A stretch of 36,073 nucleotides of DNA, taken from the NCBI GenBank assembly GCA_003552075.1, contig PUOJ01000027.1:1-36073 (forward strand), in the 5' to 3' direction. This document shows positions 10,308-20,655 of the stretch, piece by piece. Each line of letters opens with the position of its first letter. The stretch's first letter is position 1. This stretch comes from Bacteroidales bacterium. GTDB taxonomy: Bacteria > Bacteroidota > Bacteroidia > Bacteroidales > UBA7960. Both the position numbers and the translations under genes were made by a program. The notes under the pieces are model-generated. The model saw nothing but the letters and a program-made list of their open reading frames with translations. It did not search any database and was not told the origin of the DNA.

Positions 10308-11141
10308 ATGCATTACGACCCCATCAAACGGCGCCTGGGTAAACTGTTCAACTACAGGCCGTGGACCCGCAGGATGTTTTATCGCCTGCTGGACATCCTG
10401 CTGTTACGCACATGGCACATCCACAGGGCGCTGCGCCAGTTCAGCCACGCGAAAGGCCCAGGACCGTTGCATGTCCTGGATGCCGGCAGCGGCTTTGGCC
10501 AGTACACCTGGCATATGGCTCGCAAAAACAAGCACTGGCAGATCACGGCCATCGATATCAAGACGGATGAGATCAAAGAATGTCAGCAGTTTTTCAAGCA
10601 GGCCGGCAGGGAGGATGTCCGGTTCATGGTCAAAGACCTCACCGAACACGTGGCCCCCGAAGCCTATGACCTGATCCTCTCGGTAGATGTGATGGAACAC
10701 ATCGAAGCGGATGAAAAGGTGTTCCGGAACTTCTGTAATTCCCTCAAGCCCGAGGGGTTGCTGCTGATCAGCACCCCCTCAGACCAGGGGGGCAGCGATG
10801 TGCATCATCAGGAAGACCAGTCATTCATTGAAGAGCACGTGCGGGATGGCTACGGCAAACAGGAGATCCGCCAAAAGCTGCTCGCCGCCGGATTCGACCT
10901 GGTAGAGAGCCAGTATACCTATGGAAAACCCGGCAGCCTGGCCTGGCGTATCTCGATGAAATATCCCATCCTCTGGCTGGGAAAATCCAAAGCCCTGTTG
11001 GCCGTATTGCCTTTGTATTACCTTGTGACGATGCCCCTGGTGCTCCTGCTTAACCTGGCCGACTTAAAGGGCAAGCACAAAAGCGGCACCGGCCTGATGG
11101 TGAAGGCCTGGAAAATACAGGACAAGAATAACAATGGATAA
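10308..11141 (+). CDS. Class I SAM-dependent methyltransferase with C-terminal hydrophobic segment
   Basis: A 277-residue Rossmann-fold methyltransferase of unknown substrate. SAM-binding motif I is VLDAGSGFGQ (about 56-65), motif II is ITAIDIK, and a motif IV-like LILSVDVMEHIEADEKVF follows, giving a Methyltransf_11/UbiE-like profile. After the catalytic domain comes a basic amphipathic stretch and a hydrophobic segment near 224-250 (LLAVLPLYYLVTMPLVLLLNLADL), which suggests membrane association. It is tightly linked to rbfA (11-bp gap) and followed by an FtsX-type permease 109 bp later. It may act on a lipid or envelope substrate, but that is inference from the hydrophobic tail and neighbour only. 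Confidence 0.8.
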   Translation: MHYDPIKRRLGKLFNYRPWTRRMFYRLLDILLLRTWHIHRALRQFSHAKGPGPLHVLDAGSGFGQYTWHMARKNKHWQITAIDIKTDEIKECQQFFKQAGREDVRFMVKDLTEHVAPEAYDLILSVDVMEHIEADEKVFRNFCNSLKPEGLLLISTPSDQGGSDVHHQEDQSFIEEHVRDGYGKQEIRQKLLAAGFDLVESQYTYGKPGSLAWRISMKYPILWLGKSKALLAVLPLYYLVTMPLVLLLNLADLKGKHKSGTGLMVKAWKIQDKNNNG

Positions 11142-11250
11142 GTTACAACTATGTTGAATAAGGCTGTTGGCTCAGGGCAAGACAGCAGAAAGTGAAAAGT
11201 CTCAAAAAAAACATATAAACATTTGATATAGGAAATTCCCACGATTACTG

Positions 11251-12486
11251 ATGAAGCACTTCCCCCTATACATCGCCTGGCGCTACCTCTTTGCCAAAAA
11301 GCGGCACAACGCCATCAACATCTTGACGATGGTGTCGGTGGTGGGAGTCGCCGTGGGCACCATGGCCCTGGTGATCGTCCTGTCGGTATTCAACGGCTTT
11401 GAAAAGCTGATCCTTTCGCTTTTCCACGCGTTTCACCCCGACATGGAGATCAGCCTTGTAGAGGGAAAAACCTTTTCCCTGGACGAGCTGCCGGTCGATG
11501 AAATGGCCAGCATACCCGGGGTTATTCACTACAGTGAGGTGCTCGAAGAGGCCGCGATGATCACATACCGCGACAGGCAACACCTGGTGAGGATACGTGG
11601 TGTGGGGCCGGCTTATGAAGACATCACGGGCATCGACACCTTGCTGGTGCAAGGAGAATATACCCTTCGCGACAATGGCCGGGATTACCTGCTGCCCGGA
11701 CAAGGGGTGGCCTGGATCATCAATGCGAGCATCCACGACTACCTGAACCCCATAGATGTATATATCCCACGGCGCGGTCGCACGGCAGGGCTCCACCCGG
11801 GACAGGCGTTCAACAGCTCAAGCAATTATGCCAGCGGCATTTTTGCCGTTCAGTCGGAATATGATACAGAATATGTGCTTGCACCGATCCGGATGATGCG
11901 GCGCCTGCTCGAGTATGAAGATGAGCTAAGCGCCCTGGCAATCCGCATCGATGAGGGATATAGCCACAACAGGATACAAGAGCAGCTTCAGCGGCTCGCC
12001 GGCCCGGAGTTTCAGGTCAGAAACCGCTTGCAGCAACAGGAGTTTCTCTATCGCGTCATGCGATCAGAAAAGTGGGCCATATTCTTCATTCTCAGCTTTA
12101 TCCTGGTCATCGCCAGCTTCAACGTAATCGGGTCGCTTACCATGCTGGTCATTGAAAAACGACGCGACATCTCCGTGCTTCGAAGCATGGGCGCATCCCG
12201 GAAGCTGGTCAAGCGAATTTTCCTGGTTGAAGGGGTCCTGATCAGCATGGCCGGGGCCCTTGGCGGGATTTTCCTGGGAGGACTGGTGTCGTGGGTCCAA
12301 ATGCGCTTCGGGCTCGTTAGGCTTTACGCAGAGGGGGCCTTCATCGTGGATGCCTATCCGGTAGACGTACAGGTGCCGGACCTCCTGCTTGTCGGCGCCA
12401 CCGTGTTCTGCATCGGCATGGTGGCCTCGCTCATCCCCCTGCAAAACATGTGGAAAAAGATGGACAAGCCACCGAGTGGGGAGTAG
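11251..12486 (+). CDS. LolC/LolE-like FtsX-family ABC permease
   Basis: A 411-residue inner-membrane permease of the FtsX/MacB_PCD type. The topology is typical: one N-terminal helix (about 20-50, ILTMVSVVGVAVGTMALVIVLSVFNGF), a large periplasmic domain (about 50-265), then three helices near 273-300, 325-350 and 378-402. The opening FPLYIAWRYLFAKKRHNAINILTMVSVVGVAVGTMAL resembles LolC/LolE, which release lipoproteins from the inner membrane to LolA. No ATPase gene is adjacent, so a LolD partner would be elsewhere. The stop codon (12484-12486) directly abuts the converging pheT stop with no gap. Confidence 0.87.
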   Translation: MKHFPLYIAWRYLFAKKRHNAINILTMVSVVGVAVGTMALVIVLSVFNGFEKLILSLFHAFHPDMEISLVEGKTFSLDELPVDEMASIPGVIHYSEVLEEAAMITYRDRQHLVRIRGVGPAYEDITGIDTLLVQGEYTLRDNGRDYLLPGQGVAWIINASIHDYLNPIDVYIPRRGRTAGLHPGQAFNSSSNYASGIFAVQSEYDTEYVLAPIRMMRRLLEYEDELSALAIRIDEGYSHNRIQEQLQRLAGPEFQVRNRLQQQEFLYRVMRSEKWAIFFILSFILVIASFNVIGSLTMLVIEKRRDISVLRSMGASRKLVKRIFLVEGVLISMAGALGGIFLGGLVSWVQMRFGLVRLYAEGAFIVDAYPVDVQVPDLLLVGATVFCIGMVASLIPLQNMWKKMDKPPSGE

Positions 12487-14946
12487 TTACCTGATCGCAG
12501 CACCCAACTGCTTTTCGTAGGTCCTGGCGAGTTTTTCCATCACCTTGTCCACCTCCTTGTCTTTAAGCGTCCGGTCAGGATGTTGGAAAATAAAACGCAC
12601 GGCATAGCTCTTCTTATCTTCGCCCAGCTTTTTAGGGTCTTCAAAGACATCAAACAGGCTGACTTCCTGCAGGATATTCTTCTCCGCAGCGAATGCCAAC
12701 CTTTGCAGTTCGGCAAAAGGCACCTCTTTATCCAGCAGCAGGGCAAAGTCGCGGCGCATGGCCGGGAACCGGGGCACTTCTTCATAGGTCACTTCACTGA
12801 CGCCCTGTTGAGTCACCAGCACATCCCATTCGATCACCCCATAAAACACGTCATCCTCCAGTTCAAAGGCCTTGGCCATTTCACGGGTCAGCAGCCCCAT
12901 CCGGCCCAGATAAAGCTTGCCGTGGTATATATCGATGCCATAGGCAAAACGGGGCTGGTCTCCAATCTCCTTGAGCTGCAGATCCGCTTCTTTCAGCCCG
13001 AAGCGCCGAAATACGGCAACTACCGCATTTTTCAAGTCAAAGAAGCCCACCGGCTGTTCCTCTTCGTACCAGGACTCCTCCTGCCGGTTTCCTGTCAGGA
13101 AGAGGCCAAGAGCGAGGCGCTCCTGGTAAGCATCATGGGCTTTGCCCCCTGGCGGCACAGGGTCTTTGCCATATATTTTGCCAAACTCGTACAGGCGCAT
13201 GTGTTGCACCTTGCGGTTTTTGTTATACGCAATGACCTCCAATGCACCGAACACGAGGCTCTGGCGCATCACGTTCAAGTCCTGGCTAAGTGGATTGACA
13301 ATCGGCACGGAGCGTGCAGGTTCAAAGCCAAAGCTTTCATAATACGCCCCTTTGGTCAGCGAATTGTTCATGATCTCGTGGAACCCCCTAGCCGACAGCA
13401 TGTCTGCGATGATGTTCTGCCAGGCTTCCTTGTCGGGAGAGGGTGAGGCAACCAGCGATGTGGCCATTTTGCCGGGAACGTCCACATTGTTGTATCCATA
13501 AATGCGGAGCAATTCTTCCACCACATCAGCCTCGCGCGTCACATCCACCCTGTAGGTGGGCACAGCCACACGCATCTCCTGTCCTGCCTCATGGACAATC
13601 CGAAAATCAAGGCTTTCCAAAATATGTTTGATCGCTGACGCCGGGATGTCTTTGCCGATCAGGGCACACACCCTGTCTTGGTTCAGGTCGATTTCCACTG
13701 GCAAGATTCCTTCGGGGTAGACGTCCTGCACATCGGAGGTGATCTCACCACCCGCCACCTCCTTAATCAGCATGGCCGCGCGCTTAAGCGCATAAATAGT
13801 AATCTCAGGGTCAGCACCCCTTTCAAAGCGGAAGGAGGCCTCGGTCTTCAGCCCGTGGTGTTTCGACGACTTCCGGATGGTCACCGGGTCGAAGCAGGCG
13901 CTTTCGAGGAACACACGCGTAGTCTTTTCCGCCACGCCGGATCCGATGCCCCCGTAAATGCCAGCCATGCACATGGGGTCTTCCACGTTACATATCATCA
14001 GGTCATCACCTGTCAGCTCCAGCTTCTCTGCATCCAGGGTTTCAAACACGGTGCCGGCAGGAGACTTTCTGACGACCACCTTGTTCCCTGTAATGGCGTC
14101 CACATCAAAAGCATGCAGGGGTTGTCCCATCTCTTGCAGCACGAAGTTGGTGATGTCGACCACATTGTTAATGGGTTTTTGGCCGACAGCCATCAGCTTA
14201 TCCTTCAGCCACTGCGGCGATTCCCTGACGGTCACACCCGATAGTGTCAGGCTGCTGTATCGAAGGCAGGCCTTCGGGTCTTCGATGGTTACTGGGATCA
14301 GCAGGTCGTCATTGTCGGCCTTGAAGCCGGACACGTCCGGCCAAAGCACGGAATGCTTCTGCTGGTTTTGATGCGAAAGCACGGCTGCCACGTCGCGTGC
14401 CGCCCCGATATGGGAAGCGCCATCAATCCGGTTGGGTGTCAGGCCGATCTCATATACCCAGTCGCTGGTCACCTGGAAGAATTCCGCTGCGGGCATCCCC
14501 ACCGGCGTGCCTTTGGGAAGGACCATGATGCCTTCGTGAGAGTCGCCCAGGCCCAGTTCGTCTTCGGCACAAATCATGCCCTCCGAGACCTCGCCGCGGA
14601 TCTTTGCCTTTTTGATGGGAAACGCTCCCTGGGCAGTGTAGAGCGTGCTTCCGGGCAGGGCTACCACGACCTTCTGGCCGGCAGCCACATTGGGCGCACC
14701 ACATACGATGGGGAGCTCCCGGTCACCGCCCACGTCGACGGTAGTAAGGCTCAGTTTGTCGGCATTGGGATGCGGTTCACAGGTTACGACCTTGCCAGTC
14801 ACCACGCCCTGCAGGCCACCTTTTACAGACTCATACTGCTCCAGTGATTCCACTTCAAGTCCGCTGTCGGTAAGCAGCTGCGAGAGGGCTTCGGGCGACA
14901 TGTCGGTGTCCACATAGTTCTTTAACCAGCTATAGGAAATAAGCAT
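12487..14946 (-). CDS. pheT: Phenylalanyl-tRNA synthetase beta subunit
   Basis: An 819-residue PheRS beta chain, partner of PheS in the alpha2beta2 enzyme that charges tRNA-Phe. Domains in order: N-terminal MLISYSWLKNYV; EMAP-like tRNA-binding domain (about 40-150, with HPNADKLSLTTVDVG and IRGEVSEGMICAEDELGL); B3/B4 editing domain (about 210-385, NNVVDITNFVLQEMGQPLHAFD); B5 (about 400-475); catalytic-like core; and C-terminal FDX-ACB anticodon-binding domain (about 725-818, RFPAMRRDFALLLDKEVPF). I chose ATG 14946 over the TTG two codons upstream. A minus-strand TATTTTTG (14998-14991) could be its promoter -7 box. The gene converges on the FtsX permease with zero spacing. Confidence 0.96.
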   Translation of the reverse strand: MLISYSWLKNYVDTDMSPEALSQLLTDSGLEVESLEQYESVKGGLQGVVTGKVVTCEPHPNADKLSLTTVDVGGDRELPIVCGAPNVAAGQKVVVALPGSTLYTAQGAFPIKKAKIRGEVSEGMICAEDELGLGDSHEGIMVLPKGTPVGMPAAEFFQVTSDWVYEIGLTPNRIDGASHIGAARDVAAVLSHQNQQKHSVLWPDVSGFKADNDDLLIPVTIEDPKACLRYSSLTLSGVTVRESPQWLKDKLMAVGQKPINNVVDITNFVLQEMGQPLHAFDVDAITGNKVVVRKSPAGTVFETLDAEKLELTGDDLMICNVEDPMCMAGIYGGIGSGVAEKTTRVFLESACFDPVTIRKSSKHHGLKTEASFRFERGADPEITIYALKRAAMLIKEVAGGEITSDVQDVYPEGILPVEIDLNQDRVCALIGKDIPASAIKHILESLDFRIVHEAGQEMRVAVPTYRVDVTREADVVEELLRIYGYNNVDVPGKMATSLVASPSPDKEAWQNIIADMLSARGFHEIMNNSLTKGAYYESFGFEPARSVPIVNPLSQDLNVMRQSLVFGALEVIAYNKNRKVQHMRLYEFGKIYGKDPVPPGGKAHDAYQERLALGLFLTGNRQEESWYEEEQPVGFFDLKNAVVAVFRRFGLKEADLQLKEIGDQPRFAYGIDIYHGKLYLGRMGLLTREMAKAFELEDDVFYGVIEWDVLVTQQGVSEVTYEEVPRFPAMRRDFALLLDKEVPFAELQRLAFAAEKNILQEVSLFDVFEDPKKLGEDKKSYAVRFIFQHPDRTLKDKEVDKVMEKLARTYEKQLGAAIR

Positions 14947-15005
14947 TGACAAATGGATTTATTCAGTTCTATATCAGAAATAAGTGCTTGCAAAAATAAG
15001 CAAAA

Positions 15006-16175
15006 TCAGGAAGAGGAAGTGCGCTTTCGGTGCTCCTTGTGCGAGCCGCCAAAGAGTTCATACACATGATACGCGGCTTTAAGCGGACCGTTGTATACCT
15101 GGAACTTGCGTCTGGGCTTCAGTCCAAGGTGCTTCATGGCGCTCAGGTCGGCGCTGATCACGCCGGCCGTATAGCCCTGGAAACGATTTTTCAGGATGTC
15201 GCCGATGTGAATGTACAATGCCCGGGTGTCGCGCGCGGTCATCCGGTGCCCGTATGGTGGGTTTAGCATCACCCAGCCTGATTTTTCTTTGGGATGGTAG
15301 GAAAAGAAGTCCTGCTTTTTAACCTGGATGCTGCCAAGCAGTCCGGCATTCATCGCATTTTGACGGGTAAGGTCGAGCATCATGCCCTTGATGTCGCTGG
15401 CGATCACGGGGACCTTCAAGGCTTGCTGCGTCTCCCTTGCCTTGGTGCGGACCTCCTCGAAGAGCTCCGGGCTGAAGTCGTTCCAGTGCGCAAAGCCAAA
15501 TTCCCGGCGATCGCCCCCTGGGGCAATGCGGGCAGCCATCATGGCGGCCTCGATCGAAAAGGTGCCGCTGCCACACATCGGATCCAGGAAGGGACTTTCC
15601 ATGTCCCAGCCGGAAAGCTTGATCAACCCGGCGGCCAGCACCTCGTTGATGGGGGCCCTGCCCCCACTGCGGCGGTAACCCCGCTTGAACAGCGCGTCGC
15701 CGCTGCTGTCGAGGGACACCCTACACTGGTCCTCATTGACACTCACCACGATACGCACATCAGCCGCAGCCGTATCCACATCCGGACGTCTTCCGTGTGC
15801 TTCCTGGAAACGGTCTACGATGGCATCCTTGCTGAGCTGCGCCAGGAACATGGTGTTTTTAAACACTTCGGAGTCGTAGGCGGTGGCGATCACGGAGATG
15901 GTCTTTTCCGGGGCAAAGAGCTCCGGCCAGGCTACCTCCATCATCTGCGCATAGTAGTCGTCTTTGTTTTCGAAGCTGAAGGCCGTCAACGGCTTGAGGA
16001 TGCTCACGGCGGTGCGCAGCCAGATGTTGGCCTGGTAAAGCAGCGCCTGGTCGCCGGAAAAGGAGACCGCCCGGCGCAAGATGCTGACATCCTCAGCACC
16101 AAGCGCACGCAATTCATCTGAAAGCACAGGCTCAAGCCCGGCCAATGTTTTGGCAATAAAGGGGTTCTTCTGCAT
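15006..16175 (-). CDS. RlmL-like THUMP-domain 23S rRNA methyltransferase
   Basis: A 389-residue protein of the RlmL/YcbY (UPF0020) class, which in relatives makes m2G in 23S rRNA. A THUMP region (about 45-150) precedes a Rossmann methyltransferase domain. SAM motif I is FLDPMCGSGTFSIEAAM; the catalytic amino-methyltransferase motif is LNPPYG; between them is IASDIKGMMLDLTRQNA. Only the N-terminal half of E. coli RlmL is present; the RlmK part is absent, as is common outside gammaproteobacteria. The start at 16175 opens with MQKNPFIAKTLAGLEPVL, 7 bp after the hutI stop. An ATG at 16196 would overlap hutI by 14 bp. It is probably co-transcribed with hutI and perhaps pheT. Confidence 0.88.
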   Translation of the reverse strand: MQKNPFIAKTLAGLEPVLSDELRALGAEDVSILRRAVSFSGDQALLYQANIWLRTAVSILKPLTAFSFENKDDYYAQMMEVAWPELFAPEKTISVIATAYDSEVFKNTMFLAQLSKDAIVDRFQEAHGRRPDVDTAAADVRIVVSVNEDQCRVSLDSSGDALFKRGYRRSGGRAPINEVLAAGLIKLSGWDMESPFLDPMCGSGTFSIEAAMMAARIAPGGDRREFGFAHWNDFSPELFEEVRTKARETQQALKVPVIASDIKGMMLDLTRQNAMNAGLLGSIQVKKQDFFSYHPKEKSGWVMLNPPYGHRMTARDTRALYIHIGDILKNRFQGYTAGVISADLSAMKHLGLKPRRKFQVYNGPLKAAYHVYELFGGSHKEHRKRTSSS

Positions 16176-16182
16176 CTGTTTG

Positions 16183-17439
16183 TTAAATCTTCCCATTGAT
16201 GATCACCTGTTCCACCTTGTTGCTTCCGTAAGCATAAGGCAAAAAGGCATAGGTGGGAATGCGTTTGGTGATGATCAGGTTGGCCTTCTTGCCGGGGGCT
16301 ATGCTCCCCAGCTCATCCTGCACGCCCATGGCATACGCACCATTCAAAGTCACGGCGTGGATCACCTCTTCCGGCAGCATCTTCATCTTGATGCTGCCCA
16401 GCGACATCACAAACTGCATGTTTCCTGACGGAGAAGAGCCAGGGTTATAGTCACTGGCCATGGCCACGGGCAAGCCACTGTCGATCATCTTGCGTGCGGG
16501 CGGCCATACCATCTCCAGGAAAAAAGCAGCGCCAGGCAGCAAGGTGGGCATGGTGTTGCTGTCCTTCAGCGCCCTGATCTCCTCGTCGCCGGTAAACTCC
16601 AGGTGATCTACGGAGAGCGCGTCGTACTTGACGCCCACCTGGATACCGCCGGAATAGTCGAGCTCGTTGGCGTGCAGCTTGGGTTTCAGACCGTGTTTCA
16701 TCGCCGCCATCAGGATGCGGTCGGTCTCTTCCACCGTAAAAAAGCCGCGGTCACAGAACACGTCGATGTAGTCGGCCAGCCCTTCGCCAGCCACCCTGGG
16801 GATCATCTCTTCGATGATCAGGTCCACATAGTCGCCCTGCCGTTTCTTGTATTCCGCCGGTACGGCGTGTGCCCCAAGGAAGGTAGACCTGATGGTCAGG
16901 GGGCTCAATTCCTTGAGCTTGCGAATGACCCGCAGCATCTTCAGCTCACTCTCGGTGGTGAGCCCGTAGCCGCTTTTGATCTCCACAGCTCCGGTACCCA
17001 AAGCCCGCACCTCCTCCAGTCTTTCCAGCGCCTGCTCAACCAGCTGCAGCTCACTGGCATCCTGCATCCTGCGAGCCGAGTTCAGGATGCCTCCGCCCCG
17101 CCTGGCAATCTCCTCATAACTCAAGCCCCGGATCTTGTCAATGTATTCGATCTCGCGACTGCCATCATACACGATGTGGGTGTGCGAATCACAAAAAGCT
17201 GGCATCACCATCCTGCCGGTGGCATCAATCTCATGCACGTCTCCGTGGCTGGAAAGCTTTACAAACTCGCTGTCGGCAAACGCTGCCATCTCGCCAAACC
17301 CCCTGATGACCCCATCTTCGACATACAAATACGCATCTTCCAGCAAGGGGAGCTTTGACATCTCTTTTCCTGCAACCAAAGGACGATTGTCCGGGTCGGT
17401 CTGCAGCAGTGCTTTGATGTTTCGGATCAGTATCTTCAT
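16183..17439 (-). CDS. hutI: Imidazolonepropionase
   Basis: A 418-residue amidohydrolase catalysing the third step of histidine degradation, 4-imidazolone-5-propanoate to N-formimino-L-glutamate. The metal ligands expected from Bacillus subtilis HutI (80, 82, 249, 324) are matched by His86 and His88 (DSHTH), His256 (KLHANEL) and Asp330 (ASDYNPGS). HutI-specific blocks include EIKSGYGL (about 153-160), FLGAHAVPAEY and SSPSGNMQF. No other hut gene is in the window, so this step is uncoupled from its pathway here. Its start lies about 12 bp downstream of a C-type octamer array, and four repeat families fill the gap above it. Confidence 0.96.
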   Translation of the reverse strand: MKILIRNIKALLQTDPDNRPLVAGKEMSKLPLLEDAYLYVEDGVIRGFGEMAAFADSEFVKLSSHGDVHEIDATGRMVMPAFCDSHTHIVYDGSREIEYIDKIRGLSYEEIARRGGGILNSARRMQDASELQLVEQALERLEEVRALGTGAVEIKSGYGLTTESELKMLRVIRKLKELSPLTIRSTFLGAHAVPAEYKKRQGDYVDLIIEEMIPRVAGEGLADYIDVFCDRGFFTVEETDRILMAAMKHGLKPKLHANELDYSGGIQVGVKYDALSVDHLEFTGDEEIRALKDSNTMPTLLPGAAFFLEMVWPPARKMIDSGLPVAMASDYNPGSSPSGNMQFVMSLGSIKMKMLPEEVIHAVTLNGAYAMGVQDELGSIAPGKKANLIITKRIPTYAFLPYAYGSNKVEQVIINGKI

Positions 17440-17450
17440 AATGGGTGGTT

Positions 17451-17505
17451 TTTAAGGACAAAAGGACGAAAGGACAAAAAGTCCAAAGGTCGAAAGGTCT
17501 AAAAG
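17451..17505 (-). repeat. C-type octamer array before hutI
   Basis: On the hutI sense strand this is an in-phase octamer run: CTTTTAGA, CCTTTCGA, CCTTTGGA, CTTTTTGT, CCTTTCGT, CCTTTTGT, then CCTTAAA. It ends 12-18 bp before the hutI ATG. The same unit and orientation occur at 25869-25948, 30761-30809 and 35641-35688. Confidence 0.75.
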
Positions 17506-17523
17506 TACGGGTTTGCAGTGAGT

Positions 17524-17645
17524 TGTGCCTTTAACCCCATAAGCCTTTAACTCCTTAACCCACTAACTCCTATACTTTCTTGCAACAGCCAAAAGCCTTC
17601 TTACTGCTTACTGCCTGCTTCTTACTGCCTGCTCCCAGCTTCCAG
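17524..17645 (-). repeat. B, A and D modules in the SPOR-hutI gap
   Basis: Read in the sense of hutI, the gap holds three modules in sequence. B heptamers come first (17645-17598: AGCAGGC, AGTAAGA, AGCAGGC, AGTAAGC, AGTAAGA). A short A element follows (17597-17571: GGCTTTTGGCTGTTG, then CAAGAAAGTATA). D comes last (17569-17524, repeats of the GGGTTAAGG / GGGGTTAAAGG type). The order B, A, then C is repeated at 25732-25948. With the C array this leaves almost no unique sequence in the 217-bp gap. Confidence 0.65.
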
Positions 17646-17656
17646 CGAACAGCCAC

Positions 17657-18106
17657 CTAATCCGCCCTGATCAACAACCAGACGTCGTGGTATTCAGGGT
17701 AGTTTCTCCTGATATGCGCGATGCGTCTGCGGGCGGGTGCCTCTTCTTCGTATGAATCTACAGAAACCCGGTTAAACCCGGTCTCAGAGAGCAGGATGGT
17801 CGGACTAAAGTTTTGTCCCCGCAGGGTGACCATGAAGTTTTCCGCGTTTTCTCTTTCAATGAAGCTGCCCAGAATCACAAAATAGGTGTTTTCGTCCTGG
17901 GAGACCTCATCTTCTTCCCTCTCAAAGGTAAAACGCTCTTCAACCACCCGTATTTCGGCCTCAGGCGTTGGTTCAGGTTCTGGCTCCGCCTCAGGGATAG
18001 GCTCTTCTTCAGGAACTGGTGGTGGTTCTGCGGGAACCATGTCCTGTGAGCGGCAGGCTACCATCAGCATGCTGACGGAAAGCAGTAGAATGAATAGTTT
18101 GTTCAT
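17657..18106 (-). CDS. SPOR-domain lipoprotein
   Basis: A 149-residue predicted lipoprotein. The signal ends in lipobox LMVAC (Cys18). A Pro/Glu-rich, probably extended linker (about 25-52, PEPEPEP-like) follows. The C terminus (about 72-149) resembles a SPOR domain, the fold that binds denuded peptidoglycan glycan strands: YFVILGSFIERENAENF, then GFNRVSVDSYEEEAPARRRIAHIRRNYPEYHDVWLL. The layout suggests an envelope protein reaching from a membrane to peptidoglycan, perhaps in cell division or wall remodelling. There is no acidic export signal right after the Cys. It is flanked by repeat modules on both sides. Confidence 0.8.
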   Translation of the reverse strand: MNKLFILLLSVSMLMVACRSQDMVPAEPPPVPEEEPIPEAEPEPEPTPEAEIRVVEERFTFEREEDEVSQDENTYFVILGSFIERENAENFMVTLRGQNFSPTILLSETGFNRVSVDSYEEEAPARRRIAHIRRNYPEYHDVWLLIRAD

Positions 18107-18131
18107 CTGTTAGTGATTTGTTATGTTATTT

Positions 18132-18239
18132 GTTATCTGGTGTTTGTGTTTTCAGGCGGAATGCTGTTTGCTATTGGCTTTTGGCTTTTAGCTTTTGGCT
18201 TTCTTGCTAATAGCCAACAGCTAACAGCCAAAAGCCTAC
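18132..18239 (-). repeat. A-type palindromic heptad element (site 2)
   Basis: This is the most complete A element. In the mutB/SPOR sense, the left arm has heptamers GCTTTTG, GCTGTTA, GCTGTTG, GCTATTA. The 8-nt core GCAAGAAA follows. The right arm has heptamers GCCAAAA, GCTAAAA, GCCAAAA, GCCAATA, GCAAACA, GCATTCC, with tail GCCTGAAAACACAAACACC and AGATAA. Left and right arms are complementary, so the element can fold into a long imperfect hairpin with the core at the tip. It begins immediately after the mutB stop codon. Tail and core match site 1 (8058-8144). Confidence 0.75.
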
Positions 18240-20393
<2,154 letters not shown>

Positions 20394-20497
20394 AACTCGC
20401 TATTTTTTATTGAAACACCGGATTTACCGGCATATTTGCTAAACTTTCTTCCTTCTCCCTGCGTTTTCCCCCACAACCCATGCGCTACGCGCTACCC

Positions 20498-20644
20498 TAC
20501 TTCTTACTACTTACTTCCTACTTCCTACTTCCTACTTCCTACTTCCTACTTCTTACTTCCTACTTCCTACTTCCTACTTCTTACTTCTTACTTCCTACTT
20601 CCTACTTCCTACTTCTTACTTCCTACTTCCTACTTCTTACTGCC
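20498..20644 (-). repeat. B-type array: 21 in-phase heptamers
   Basis: These 147 bp are exactly 21 heptamers with no insertion or deletion. On the + strand, 13 are TACTTCC, six are TACTTCT, one is TACTACT and one is TACTGCC. On the mutA/mutB sense strand this is (GGAAGTA)n, with substitutions confined to unit positions 1, 3 and 4. It begins 11 bp after the mutA stop and ends 104 bp before the mutB start. The open frames running through it encode only Tyr/Phe/Leu/Pro/Thr/Ser repeats and are artefacts. Confidence 0.9.
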
Positions 20645-20655
20645 TCCTCCCGTCC

